DNA of 64,000 bases. Origin: Fragum whitleyi. Its lineage: Eukaryota > Mollusca > Bivalvia > Cardiida > Cardiidae. Where the stretch lies: the NCBI GenBank assembly GCA_948146395.1, contig OX411558.1, positions 50,269,122-50,333,121 of the forward strand, read 5' to 3'. The notes under the pieces were generated by a model, which was not told where the DNA came from, searched no databases, and worked only from the letters and a program-made list of their open reading frames with translations. The position numbers were made by a program, and so were the translations under genes. Positions 60,601-64,000 of this stretch are shown piece after piece; the first letter of the stretch is position 1, and the number at the start of each line of letters is the position of its first letter.

Positions 60601-63600
60601 AAATTAAGTACAGATCAATTGGTATTTATAATGCTCAGATACAGTGTGGCCCATAAATATTTTAGTTTAACTACCAAATCAATATATATTTCAGATAAAG
60701 ATTGATCTGTTTACACTAATCAAATCAAATGTAACAACACAATCTAAATAATTATAATCAAGCTAATCGGACTAGTGTTGTAACGATAATCGGAAAACAT
60801 CGATTAATCGATCGATTCTCTCCAAAGTTTCGATTATCGATTCTTGGAAAATCGATCAATTGGTTGTTGTTGTCATTGTTTTCACAGTTTGACATTTCAC
60901 CAAGCATAAAATAAGATGCTCATAATAATTTGGATTTCGAGATAAACATTCGACATCAGATGCCATCTTTATTTTGCATTCGGTTATCCAAAAAGTATTG
61001 TCGAAAAATAATAAATTGTGGTGCGTGTTTGTCGATTATAAACGTGCTTTTGATTCAGTAGGGCATGAAGCTCTTTACACGAAGCTCATAGACTCAGGCA
61101 TTAGTTCCAAAATGATAAGTATGATTAAAAGTATATATTCTAATGTTCAGTCTTGTGTAAAACTGTCAAGTAGGTCAAAAGTTTCAGAGTTTTTCGATGT
61201 ATCGATTGGACTTAAGCAAGGTAAACCCTTGTCTCCGCTTCTTTTTCTTCTTTTTATTAACGATATATCCGAAAACCTTAACATTGATGAGCTAACCAAC
61301 TCTGATTTAGAATTGTTAAACAAATATCTTATCCTTTTTGCAGATGATATCGTTTTGTTTACAACAAGTCCTATTAGCCTACAATCTCAGCTCAATTGCT
61401 TGTATCAGTATTCTAAAAAATGGGAATTGGAAATAAACATCGACAATTTTGTGTATTTGAAAAGCGAAAATCAAATCATGGTATTTTTTTTCATTAATGG
61501 TAAACAAATTGAAATTGTAGATAACTTTACGTATTTAGGTTTAAAATTTCAAAGCAATGGAAGTCTCAAAATGGCAACTAAAAGTCTTCCTGACCAAGCT
61601 CTAAGAGCATATTACGGTTTATTGAAAGTTTTCGATAGGATCCCTCTTAGTGTGAAGAATAAACTATCCCTATTTGATAGTATGGTTGTGCCAATACTTT
61701 TATATGGAGCAGAAGTCTGGGGCGCTTATAGTTGTAAAGAAATTGATAATTTACTTCTCCGTTTCCTCAGAAGTATTTTAGGTGTTAAAAGACAAACAGC
61801 AATTTATTCCATCTTTGGAGAATTCGGTAGATTGCCTCTAGCAGTAATCTGCAAAGAAAGAGTATTAAAATTTTGGTGTAAAATAAAATCTAATACCTTT
61901 CCTTCTCTATTATTGTCATACACAGATTCCGTTGATAACGGAAATGCTAGATCGTGGGGAAATAAAGTGAATTCGCTGATTGACCATCTAGGACTGACAA
62001 ATGTAAGACTTAACTATAATTCAGAGATAAATTATGTTTCAAATTTTAAAACGAGGCTTCGGGATCAATATATGCAGGAATGGTACCATAACATAAATCA
62101 TTTACCTAAATTATCAAGTTATTGCAAATTTAAGGAAAACTTTCAGTAAGAACCATATCTTGATATCATTAAAATCGAAAAGTTGTTAAAAATGTTTGCA
62201 TGTTAGTTCACATAATTTAGAAATCGAAACCGGTCGTTATAATAATATCTCAAGACAAGAGAGAATTTGTAAATTATGTAATTTGGGTCAGGTTGAAGAT
62301 GAATATCACTTTCTTTTGTGCTGTCCTAAGTTTTTAGATATTAGACGTAAATTTTTCCTTAGAATAGCATGGCCTAATATACATAAGTTCATAAATATAA
62401 TGTCATCAACAAATAAAAGGAATGTACTAAATACTGTTAAGTTTATCGCATCCGCATTTGAAGCTCGCAAGAACTATCTTGATACTACTGTTCATTAACT
62501 AGGTTGCACACGTACAAAGTTCTCAGCTATGTTAGATATTTTGTATATTGAATTTAGAGATACACTGTATTTGTAAAAATTGCTAAGTTTTGTGTCAAAG
62601 CCATATTTTTGCTGTATTGTAAATGGCTAAAGATATATTGTGTCGATATATGCCAATAAATGTAAAACTGTAATTTGAAAGAAACCAGATTGGTGGATAG
62701 AGGGACTTGAGTCTATTTCAATGAGAAATTTGGAATTGTCTTAGTTTTTTGAGTATATTCTTGTTCCAAGTAAATAAAATTCTTGACCCTTTTAAAGTTT
62801 GGAAAAAAACATTTTTATGTGTACAAATCAGTTTTGATTATTAATCGATAATTGAATCGAAAGCAGTTTCCTATTCAATTCGATTTTCGATTCTAATTTT
62901 TGACCGATTTTACATCACTAAATCGAAGAGTAAATGATGTTTCTGCTTATACTACACATATTGTAAATATACAGCTAGAAACAATGTGTCTCGCAATTGT
63001 GTATATATAACAACACGTTTAGGATAGAGTACGAGAGCCGTGGTATATGTGAAATAGACACGAGCATCAGCGAGACCACGCTTTTCTTACACTATCCCGA
63101 AACCTCTTCATAATGAAAAAGAGTTAATCTCGATGTGATATTACTCTAATCAAGTGTCAATATGCTGAAATCACGTATGAATCTATTTCCGTTACCAATT
63201 TCAGATCTTTTGCACTTTGCGACTGTCGAAAGTCCTTAGGATAAAATAGCTGTATAAAATGCTCGTCATCTTTTTGAAATGACTCCGCCCCCAAAACCTG
63301 TCGAGATTCACGTGCAATTCACACTATGACCGTAAATCTGTAAAAACAATGCTCTGAGTTGTATCTGTGATATATACTTTTGAAATACTGTTCTCTGATT
63401 GGCCGATTCGCTTCAAGCGTGGTCTAAGCTTTGTTAACACACAAGTTGTAACTATAACTCATGACAGTTTACATGTAATAACACGCTGTGTATACACACA
63501 AGATATAAATTCATGTATAACCCATGTCTTTATATTTCCAGCTAACAAGCAATGTGCCCCACAAGAGTTTAAATGTAATAACACATTGTGTATACACATA

Positions 63601-63661
63601 AGATATAAATGTAACACAGATAATGATTGCGGAGACGGTTCCGATGAAGGGTCGTTTTGTG
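39486..63661 (+). CDS. LRP1: LRP1-like LDL receptor-related protein, partial gene (20 exons)
   Basis: A membrane endocytic and signalling receptor of the LDLR family, seen here for its extracellular N-terminal part. Exons at 39486, 42077, 43249, 44320, 45992, 46784, 47264, 48376, 50868, 51515, 52228, 53054, 53739, 55176, 56828, 57957, 58662, 59156, 60394 and 63542 join in phase (1-1 five times; 1-0; 0-2; 2-2; 2-2; 2-1; 1-1; 1-1; 1-2; 2-2; 2-1; then 1-1) to 974 codons without a stop. The domain order is LDLa x3, EGF x2, YWTD propeller, EGF, YWTD propeller, EGF, LDLa x3, continuing past the edge. Known LRP1/LRP1B start with two LDLa, two EGF, propeller, EGF, propeller, EGF, then eight LDLa, so the match is close with one extra LDLa. 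The DAFFDR and WPNGL motifs of propeller 2 also recall LRP1. Signal peptide exon not found. A lineage-specific paralogue rather than the strict orthologue is possible. Confidence 0.8.
40533..40600 (+). pseudogene. Decayed LDLa half-exon
   Basis: After a TTGTGTTTACAG acceptor the sequence reads [17 protein letters not shown] then stop. It aligns with the first half of the exon at 42077 ([14 protein letters not shown]), but the first cysteine codon is GGT and there is no second half. It lies between LDLa 1 and LDLa 2. Confidence 0.65.
40729..41815. mobile_element. Candidate TIR element in an LRP1 intron
   Basis: A 33-bp segment at 40729-40762 containing TGTGAAACATTGTTGACCTG is repeated in inverse at 41783-41815 (CAGGTCAACAATGTTTCACA) with one or two differences. 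The 1.09 kb between has no ORF but contains a tRNA-like stretch. It could be a DNA transposon relic or two oppositely oriented copies of a shorter repeat. Confidence 0.5.
41610..41702 (-). repeat. tRNA-like sequence with A and B boxes
   Basis: On the - strand, GGGTCGGTAACGCAGTGGTC (A-box-like), then about 45 nt with an extended middle, then CCCGGTTCGAATACGC (good B box). The long middle resembles a type II (Leu/Ser) tRNA or a V-SINE head. The acceptor stem GGGT/ACCC is only partly present, so a pseudo-tRNA or SINE head is the safer call. Confidence 0.45.
41870..42030. repeat. Dispersed repeat (GAGCTCAG family), copy next to LDLa 2
   Basis: CCGTGCTATTCTTTCAAAAT, ATATACCCGATAAACCCTTG and CCTACGTCAGAGCTCAGTTT repeat those at 30225-30475. 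It ends about 46 bp upstream of the LDLa 2 exon. Confidence 0.6.
42077..42193 (+). CDS. LRP1-like exon: LDLa 2
   Basis: 117 nt, phase 1-1, acceptor TTTGTTCACAG, donor GTGAGG. A textbook LDLa: [35 protein letters not shown], with all six cysteines, the tryptophan that packs against ligand lysines, and a complete calcium cage. Too short to appear as a long ORF in its own frame. Confidence 0.92.
42251..42472. mobile_element. piggyBac-like MITE, copy 3
   Basis: Starts after TTAA (42247-42250) with CCCTTTGCTGTTTAATACC. Hairpin GAAGAAATTGCTTCTGACAA with GCAATTTCTTC. The right terminus is decayed to AGGAAAGTGATAA. Same orientation as copy 1. Intron between LDLa 2 and LDLa 3. Confidence 0.8.
42479..42610. 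repeat. Foldback element (CGCTTTGCAC family)
   Basis: CCCTGCATTCAGGATGAAAA and the return TTTTGTCATCCTGAACGTAG frame inner arms GCAAATTATGTCCCGCTTTG and CAGCGGAGTTTAATTTGAAA. It is directly downstream of the piggyBac-like MITE. Confidence 0.75.
42907..43091 (+). mobile_element. 5'-truncated SINE with target-site duplication
   Basis: TTTGTCTCTCACCAATGAGT through TGAGAAATACCAGGAATC and GCCACCACAATATAACTGAA to a CATTCAAACAAT tail. CTTCGTCTAGGT occurs on both sides (42895-42906 and 43092-43103). The tRNA-like head is missing, so the copy was truncated at insertion. Confidence 0.8.
43249..43386 (+). CDS. LRP1-like exon: divergent LDLa 3
   Basis: 138 nt, phase 1-1, donor [27 protein letters not shown] then [15 protein letters not shown] retains the six-cysteine spacing, but the acidic calcium cage (D-x-x-x-D and DxSDE) is replaced by GGYSTC and SEADRPP. 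It corresponds in position to the second LDLa of LRP1. Probably structurally weakened or calcium-independent. Confidence 0.8.
43706..43759. repeat. A-rich tract
   Basis: Poly(A) with scattered C, in intron. The open frame on the opposite strand (FFFCFCF) is a consequence of it. Confidence 0.9.
43864..44290. mobile_element. TGACGTCA MITE, nearly complete copy
   Basis: Starts AGGGTATTGAATGAGTGGTC. Hairpin ACGAGTCATCTATAAACAGA / TTTTATCTGTTTAGGGATGA. Then ACTGACGTCACAATGTATAC, ATTATGACGTCATTTTCGCG and TGAGCTCATTTGCATAG, ending CCCGTGACGTAGGTCATATC. It finishes about 30 bp upstream of the acceptor of the first EGF exon. The paired TGACGTCA words are perfect CRE/ATF-type sites. Confidence 0.8.
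44320..44457 (+). CDS. LRP1-like exon: EGF-like 1
   Basis: 138 nt, phase 1-1, acceptor AGTATCTTACAG, donor [24 protein letters not shown] then [19 protein letters not shown] has the six-cysteine EGF pattern and the CxCxxGY core. It matches the first EGF after cluster I in LRP1. Confidence 0.82.
45273..45928. mobile_element. GACCCGTC-TIR MITE carrying a nested TGACGTCA MITE
   Basis: Left terminus GACCCGTCAAGCGAAAGGGG and right terminus GGCCCCTTTTCGACTTACGG are inverted versions. The inner CAGTGTGCGCAAAACGCGCA hairpin of the family is near 45859. Between them, 45415-45815 is a complete TGACGTCA MITE. The host is thus older than the insertion. Confidence 0.75.
45415..45815. mobile_element. TGACGTCA MITE, complete copy, nested
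   Basis: AGAGGATATTGAATGAGTGG, hairpin ACGAGTCATCTATAAACAGA / TTTTTATCTGTTTTAGATGA, AAATGACGTCACAATATATA, TTATGACGTCAAGCG, AGCTCATTTGCATAG and CCCGCGACGTAGGTCATATT. Same order as 43864-44290. Confidence 0.8.
45992..46117 (+). CDS. LRP1-like exon: EGF-like 2 (calcium-binding type)
   Basis: 126 nt, phase 1-1. The acceptor is CTCCTTTAAAG and the donor GTTTGT, which is weaker than its neighbours' donors. [26 protein letters not shown] and LTDNRTC match the D-x-N-E-C calcium-binding EGF that leads into the first propeller of LRP1. Confidence 0.85.
46784..46941 (+). CDS. LRP1-like exon: YWTD propeller 1, first part
   Basis: 158 nt, phase 1-0, acceptor TATTTCAACAG, donor [26 protein letters not shown] and [14 protein letters not shown] fit the opening blade (xxxLDG, then FWxD in place of YWTD). 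Confidence 0.82.
47264..47475 (+). CDS. LRP1-like exon: YWTD propeller 1, second part
   Basis: 212 nt, phase 0-2, acceptor CCCCTTGCAG, donor [37 protein letters not shown] and [11 protein letters not shown] show the class B order: LAxDWxxxNLYxxD, then IxxYN, then ALDPLTG. Confidence 0.9.
48376..48516 (+). CDS. LRP1-like exon: YWTD propeller 1, third part (live copy)
   Basis: 141 nt, phase 2-2, acceptor ATGCCTTTTAG, donor [46 protein letters not shown] and SVDTTSQ give a YTD blade with MDG and the following strand. It is the first of three tandem copies, and the only one with both splice sites and an open frame. Confidence 0.9.
48541..48700 (+). pseudogene. Second tandem copy of the propeller exon (dead)
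   Basis: Begins TACCTCCTTTTTACGGATTA and reads [20 protein letters not shown], then [12 protein letters not shown] and SVDTPSQ-like sequence. It lacks an AG acceptor at the equivalent position. The donor changed from GTAAGT to GTAGAT, which also creates a stop in the exon frame. Intron sequence on the right (TTTAATGTCATTACATGATC) is a copy of that after exon 1, so the duplication unit includes intron. Confidence 0.85.
48730..48916 (+). mobile_element. 5'-truncated SINE inside the third exon copy
   Basis: TTGTCTCTCACCAATGGGTA to a CATTCAAACAAACAAT tail, missing the tRNA-like head. The duplication is TAAGGATTACGG (48718-48729) and TAAGGATTATGG (48917-48928). Confidence 0.85.
48996..49213. mobile_element. 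piggyBac-like MITE, copy 4, inside the third exon copy
   Basis: 218 bp between TTAA (48992-48995) and TTAA (49214-49217). It starts CCCTTTCCTGTTTAACAAAA and ends TTAAACAGCAAAGGG. Removing it and one TTAA restores GACCTTTAATTGGG, matching GACCTTAAATTGGG in the live exon, so excision-level precision is visible. Confidence 0.92.
49552..49826 (-). mobile_element. Full-length tRNA-derived SINE
   Basis: On the - strand it starts GCCGCCGTCATAGCGCAGTT (A box TAGCGCAGTTGG), then CGGACTGTCAATC, then CGGGTTCGAACCCCGACGGC (perfect B box), with GCCGCCGTC and GACGGCGGC able to pair as an acceptor stem. The body and an ATTC/AATC tail follow. The duplication CCAACCTATGATT is present at 49539-49551 and 49827-49839. 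Intron of the LRP1-like gene. The head resembles a tRNA-Asp, but the anticodon stem is imperfect. Confidence 0.88.
50277..50542. repeat. Long palindrome, 266 bp (CGCTTTGCAC foldback with extended arms)
   Basis: TGGGCCAACTTATTTCTC pairs with GAGAAATAAGTTGACCCA. Further in, TTTTCAGCCGGGCCACAATT pairs with AATTGTGGCCCGGCTGAAAA, AACCAGCCCTTGTGTTCCG with CGGAACACAGGGGCTGGTT, AAACCGTTTTCAAATTATAC with GTATAATTAGAAAACGGTTT. The centre is ATGCGCACGC. No ORF. Confidence 0.88.
50868..50933 (+). CDS. LRP1-like exon: YWTD propeller 1, fourth part (66 nt)
   Basis: Phase 2-2, acceptor TTATCTTTCAG, donor [25 protein letters not shown] is a canonical YWTD repeat with DYNG in the LDG position. A very short exon, missed by length-based ORF searches. 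Confidence 0.9.
51515..51729 (+). CDS. LRP1-like exon: YWTD propeller 1, last part
   Basis: 215 nt, phase 2-1, acceptor [30 protein letters not shown], then [19 protein letters not shown], then [10 protein letters not shown] close the propeller, comparable to the HPxxQ region before the EGF in LRPs. Two phase-equivalent donors exist: GTAGAG after 51723 and GTACGT after 51729. I prefer the second because it is closer to consensus and yields TGRAANPC. Confidence 0.86.
52228..52362 (+). CDS. LRP1-like exon: EGF-like 3, between the propellers
   Basis: 135 nt, phase 1-1, acceptor ATACTATCAG, donor [34 protein letters not shown] and DGISC form the LRP-type EGF that follows each propeller (NPC...CSHxC...CxCxxGY...C). 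Confidence 0.9.
52418..52513. repeat. Foldback element (CGCTTTGCAC family), short copy
   Basis: GGATGACAAAATGGTGCAGA pairs imperfectly with GCACCATTTTGTAATCC; inner ACTCCGCTTTGCACGCAAGC. Intron, 56 bp downstream of the EGF exon donor. Confidence 0.75.
53054..53278 (+). CDS. LRP1-like exon: YWTD propeller 2, first part
   Basis: 225 nt, phase 1-1, acceptor of T-run then ACAG, donor [46 protein letters not shown] and [12 protein letters not shown]: opening strand FLLFA, LDG, AVDFDxxxGxIYFSD. Confidence 0.9.
53739..53934 (+). CDS. LRP1-like exon: YWTD propeller 2, second part
   Basis: 196 nt, phase 1-2, acceptor TTATATTTTAG, donor [46 protein letters not shown] and [11 protein letters not shown] show the VEGLxxDWxxxNLYxxD and PRxxVVxPxxG hallmarks. 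Confidence 0.92.
53951..54275. repeat. GAGCACCGCCTACGG-type repeat, 16 bp from a donor site
   Basis: Starts TTAGCTCGGCTGTTTTCGG, contains a GTCGTCGTCGTTGTCGTC run (54000-54055), TTGAAACTTGGCACACATGT, and ends GGCACCCGTAGGCGGTGCTC. Opposite orientation to 38932-39222. Confidence 0.75.
54418..54670. mobile_element. GACCCGTC-TIR MITE
   Basis: GACCCGTCATACGAAAAGGG at the left and CACTTCTCGCGTGACGGGAC at the right; the inner hairpin ACTGCGCGGACTGCGCAGAC is at about 54474. It aligns over its length with 36867-37110. Confidence 0.75.
55176..55352 (+). CDS. LRP1-like exon: YWTD propeller 2, third part
   Basis: 177 nt, phase 2-2, acceptor TTATTGAACAG, donor [46 protein letters not shown] and [19 protein letters not shown]. 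The insertion between FFADW and the next strand and the WPNGL/VDAF(F/Y)DR motifs are as in LRP1 propeller 2. Confidence 0.93.
55370..55740. mobile_element. TGACGTCA MITE, inverted, close to a donor site
   Basis: Reverse orientation relative to 45415-45815: GTCGCGGGAGTGAAATAACC, CTAGTGGCAACGCTAAAC, ATTTGATGACATCATTTTGC, hairpin TCGTCATCTAAAACAGATAA / TTTATCTGTTCATAGATGAC, and GAATGACCACTCATTTAATA at the end. The TGACGTCA words have mutated (TGACATCA). It starts about 17 bp after the exon donor. Confidence 0.75.
55864..56432. mobile_element. GACCCGTC-type MITE interrupted by a SINE
   Basis: TACCTGCCATACGAAAAGGG near 56165 continues as AATATTAGTAAGACG and TCGACCGTAGTAAGATGGCG, then GAAGTGCGACTACAGATTGA and ACGGAGTTTCCAGTTTGC, to TACATGACGGATC. 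The order follows 54418-54670. Its first 16 bp are duplicated around the SINE at 55880-56164. Confidence 0.6.
55880..56164 (-). mobile_element. Full-length tRNA-derived SINE
   Basis: On the - strand the head is GCCGCGGCAATAGCGCAGTT, then GGTAGCGCGCCGGACTTCTT, then CGGGTTCGATCCCCGGCCGC-like. The acceptor-like stem CCGCGGC/GCCGCGG is intact. The 16-bp duplication TACCTGCCATACGAAA is perfect on both sides (55864-55879 and 56165-56180), suggesting a recent insertion. Confidence 0.88.
56828..56916 (+). CDS. LRP1-like exon: YWTD propeller 2, fourth part (89 nt)
   Basis: Phase 2-1, acceptor TTATTTTAAG, donor [26 protein letters not shown] and HPFGVAIFK: the LDG strand and HPFGVAIF, the counterpart of HAFGL in LRP1. 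Confidence 0.88.
57440..57925. repeat. Dispersed repeat with internal hairpin, upstream of an exon
   Basis: GCCGTGGTATATGGGAAATG and CATTTCCCATATAACACGGC-like return form a hairpin near 57476-57535. Later blocks, AAATGCTCGTAATCTTTTTG, TCTGTGATATATACTTTTGA and TGATTGGCCAATTCGCTTCA, recur at 63015-63430. It ends about 32 bp before the next exon. Confidence 0.75.
57957..58097 (+). CDS. LRP1-like exon: YWTD propeller 2, last part
   Basis: 141 nt, phase 1-1, acceptor TCCCATTTTCAG, donor [26 protein letters not shown] and [18 protein letters not shown]: final blade (YLTDW) and the HPxxQ-equivalent closing segment YTPELQ. Confidence 0.9.
58662..58823 (+). CDS. LRP1-like exon: EGF-like 4
   Basis: 162 nt, phase 1-1, acceptor CCTCATCAG, donor [43 protein letters not shown] is the LRP-type EGF (NGGCSHxC) after propeller 2. 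Confidence 0.93.
59156..59272 (+). CDS. LRP1-like exon: LDLa (cluster II, first)
   Basis: 117 nt, phase 1-1, acceptor TTTTGTTTTCAG, donor [26 protein letters not shown] then [16 protein letters not shown] is a complete LDLa with intact calcium cage; tyrosine replaces the usual tryptophan. It lies in a different frame from the long open frame over the same region. Confidence 0.92.
59913..59975 (+). pseudogene. Decayed LDLa half-exon, copy 1
   Basis: After AAAG it reads [17 protein letters not shown], then IAVFF and later a stop. It matches the first half of the live exon at 60394 ([17 protein letters not shown]). No second half. Confidence 0.75.
60114..60393 (+). pseudogene. Tandem array of three decayed LDLa half-exons
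   Basis: Three units of about 91 bp start after ACAG or AAAG at about 60117, 60209 and 60301. Each unit has an acceptor, the first half of the LDLa exon (TGTCTGCCCAACAAGTTTAG, TGTCCATCCCGCCTTTTAGG, TGTTCATCCCGCAATTTTGG), TATAACTAGA where the live exon has TATAACTGGA, then about 25 bp of intron (CTACACATATTCTGTT). All carry the W-to-TAG change, and at least one carries a frameshift. Confidence 0.85.
60394..60507 (+). CDS. LRP1-like exon: LDLa (cluster II, second)
   Basis: 114 nt, phase 1-1, acceptor ATTCTGTTACAG, donor [26 protein letters not shown] then [16 protein letters not shown] has all six cysteines, tryptophan and calcium cage. It is immediately downstream of the decayed half-exon array. 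Confidence 0.94.
60773..62920. mobile_element. Candidate hAT-like element hosting a non-LTR retrotransposon
   Basis: The left end TAGTGTTGTAACGATAATCG and the right end CCGATTTTACATCACTA are imperfect inverted repeats, and both are followed inward by ATCGATTAATCGAT-type sequence. Flanking octamers AATCGGAC and AATCGAAG agree at 6 of 8 positions, as for an aged 8-bp duplication. TAGTGNTGTAA ends with 8-bp duplications fit the hAT superfamily. No transposase is present; the interior is occupied by the RT element. Confidence 0.45.
60929..62498 (+). pseudogene. Non-LTR retrotransposon reverse transcriptase, 5'-truncated, recently disabled
   Basis: The RT frame is open from about 60929 ([16 protein letters not shown], the STxDAI block upstream of any Met) to a stop at 62147. 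Numbered from the leucine at 60974, it shows [14 protein letters not shown] (residues 18-31), [20 protein letters not shown] (79-98) and LFADDIVLF (121-129), where FADD is the catalytic box. After one stop and a frame change near 62196 the protein resumes: [20 protein letters not shown] and a CX2C...HX3C cysteine-histidine cluster ([19 protein letters not shown]), a feature near the C-terminus of many APE-type elements. The endonuclease domain is absent. Clade not resolved by eye. Intronic, sense orientation to the LRP1-like gene. Confidence 0.88.
63015..63430. repeat. Dispersed repeat with internal hairpin, second copy
   Basis: GAGCCGTGGTATATGTGAAA, AAATGCTCGTCATCTTTTTG, TCTGTGATATATACTTTTGA and TGATTGGCCGATTCGCTTCA match 57440-57925 in order and orientation. 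Confidence 0.75.
63469..63512 (+). pseudogene. Decayed LDLa partial exon copy
   Basis: TTTACATGTAATAACACGCT and GTGTATACACACAAGATATA correspond to TTTAAATGTAATAACACATT and GTGTATACACATAAGATATA in the live exon about 100 bp downstream. The copy stops at the same internal point as other half-exon copies (after ATATAAAT). Confidence 0.75.
63542..63661 (+). CDS. LRP1-like exon: LDLa (cluster II, third)
   Basis: 120 nt, phase 1-1, acceptor TTTATATTTCCAG, donor [26 protein letters not shown] then [17 protein letters not shown] is a complete LDLa with intact calcium cage. The gene continues beyond the window. Confidence 0.92.
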
Positions 63662-64000
63662 GTGAGACTATATTATCATCTCTTATCATTTTACACTATA
63701 TTGTATACAAATTCCTCTTTTATTACCACAAAATTTCCTTAGTACGTTCATTACGTTGTCAGATGCCATTTCCCCAAAAGAGCACCAAAATGTACTATTA
63801 ATTTGAAAATCGCATTATATTCGTTAATCAAACGAGTCAACTGTCCATACCGATATTTTGAAATGTTTCTTTGCAAATTCTAAGTATTTAATTTTGCCGG
63901 ACATCGTCTATTTTTTTTCTCAAGAAAAGCCTCCACATTAAGTTTTAAAGTGTTAAAGTACGCATTTTTGCATCAATGCAATATTTGAGCATAATACATG
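63662..64000. other. Intron; nothing recognised
   Basis: Sequence after the last visible donor contains no further LDLa signature up to the window end. Confidence 0.5.

Overview
The window is eukaryotic nuclear DNA: AT-rich, gene-poor, with short coding exons flanked by GT/AG introns and a very heavy load of small transposable elements. The gene content (a multi-exon LDL-receptor-family gene and a thrombospondin type-1 exon) and several repeats of a kind I associate with bivalve molluscs suggest a marine bivalve. Examples are the GAGCACCGCCTACGGGTGCC-type repeat, the AGCTCACC...GGCCCTCTTGT-type repeat and an AACTCCTCC/TTTCACA tandem repeat. The phylum is an inference from memory of such repeats, not a search.

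The main gene lies on the + strand from about 39.5 kb to beyond the right edge. I reconstruct 20 exons (39486-63661) whose phases all match. Spliced together they give 2,922 nt (974 codons) with no stop, including at the junction codons. The domain order is three LDLa, two EGF, a YWTD beta-propeller, EGF, a second YWTD propeller, EGF, then LDLa repeats running off the window. This is the N-terminal plan of LRP1/LRP1B (ligand cluster I, two propellers, start of cluster II), with one extra LDLa in cluster I. The signal-peptide exon was not found. On the - strand near the left edge, 1687-1878 is one phase 1-1 TSP1 exon of another secreted or membrane protein.

From 2 to 39 kb I found no convincing protein-coding gene. 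The region is a mosaic of: a Tc1/mariner-like MITE family (TA target site, TIR CAGTTAACAACATCGTGAAA); a piggyBac-like MITE family (TTAA target site, TIR CCCTTTSCTGTTTAA); tRNA-derived SINEs with visible target-site duplications; several foldback families; a 1 kb near-identical duplication (6786-7710 and 15691-16759); two inverted copies of a 2.6-3.0 kb TIR element; a satellite-like array with GTAACGTAT cores; and a decayed non-LTR retrotransposon. A second, fresher non-LTR element sits in the intron before the last visible LRP1 exon, apparently inside a hAT-like element.

The most interesting observations are inside the LRP1-like gene. One propeller exon is tandemly triplicated; copies 2 and 3 are dead, and copy 3 is broken by both a SINE and a piggyBac-like MITE. 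Several LDLa exons are preceded by decayed half copies that keep the 3' splice site and first half of the domain and stop at nearly the same internal point. Transposable elements also lie within about 10-35 bp of at least five splice sites.
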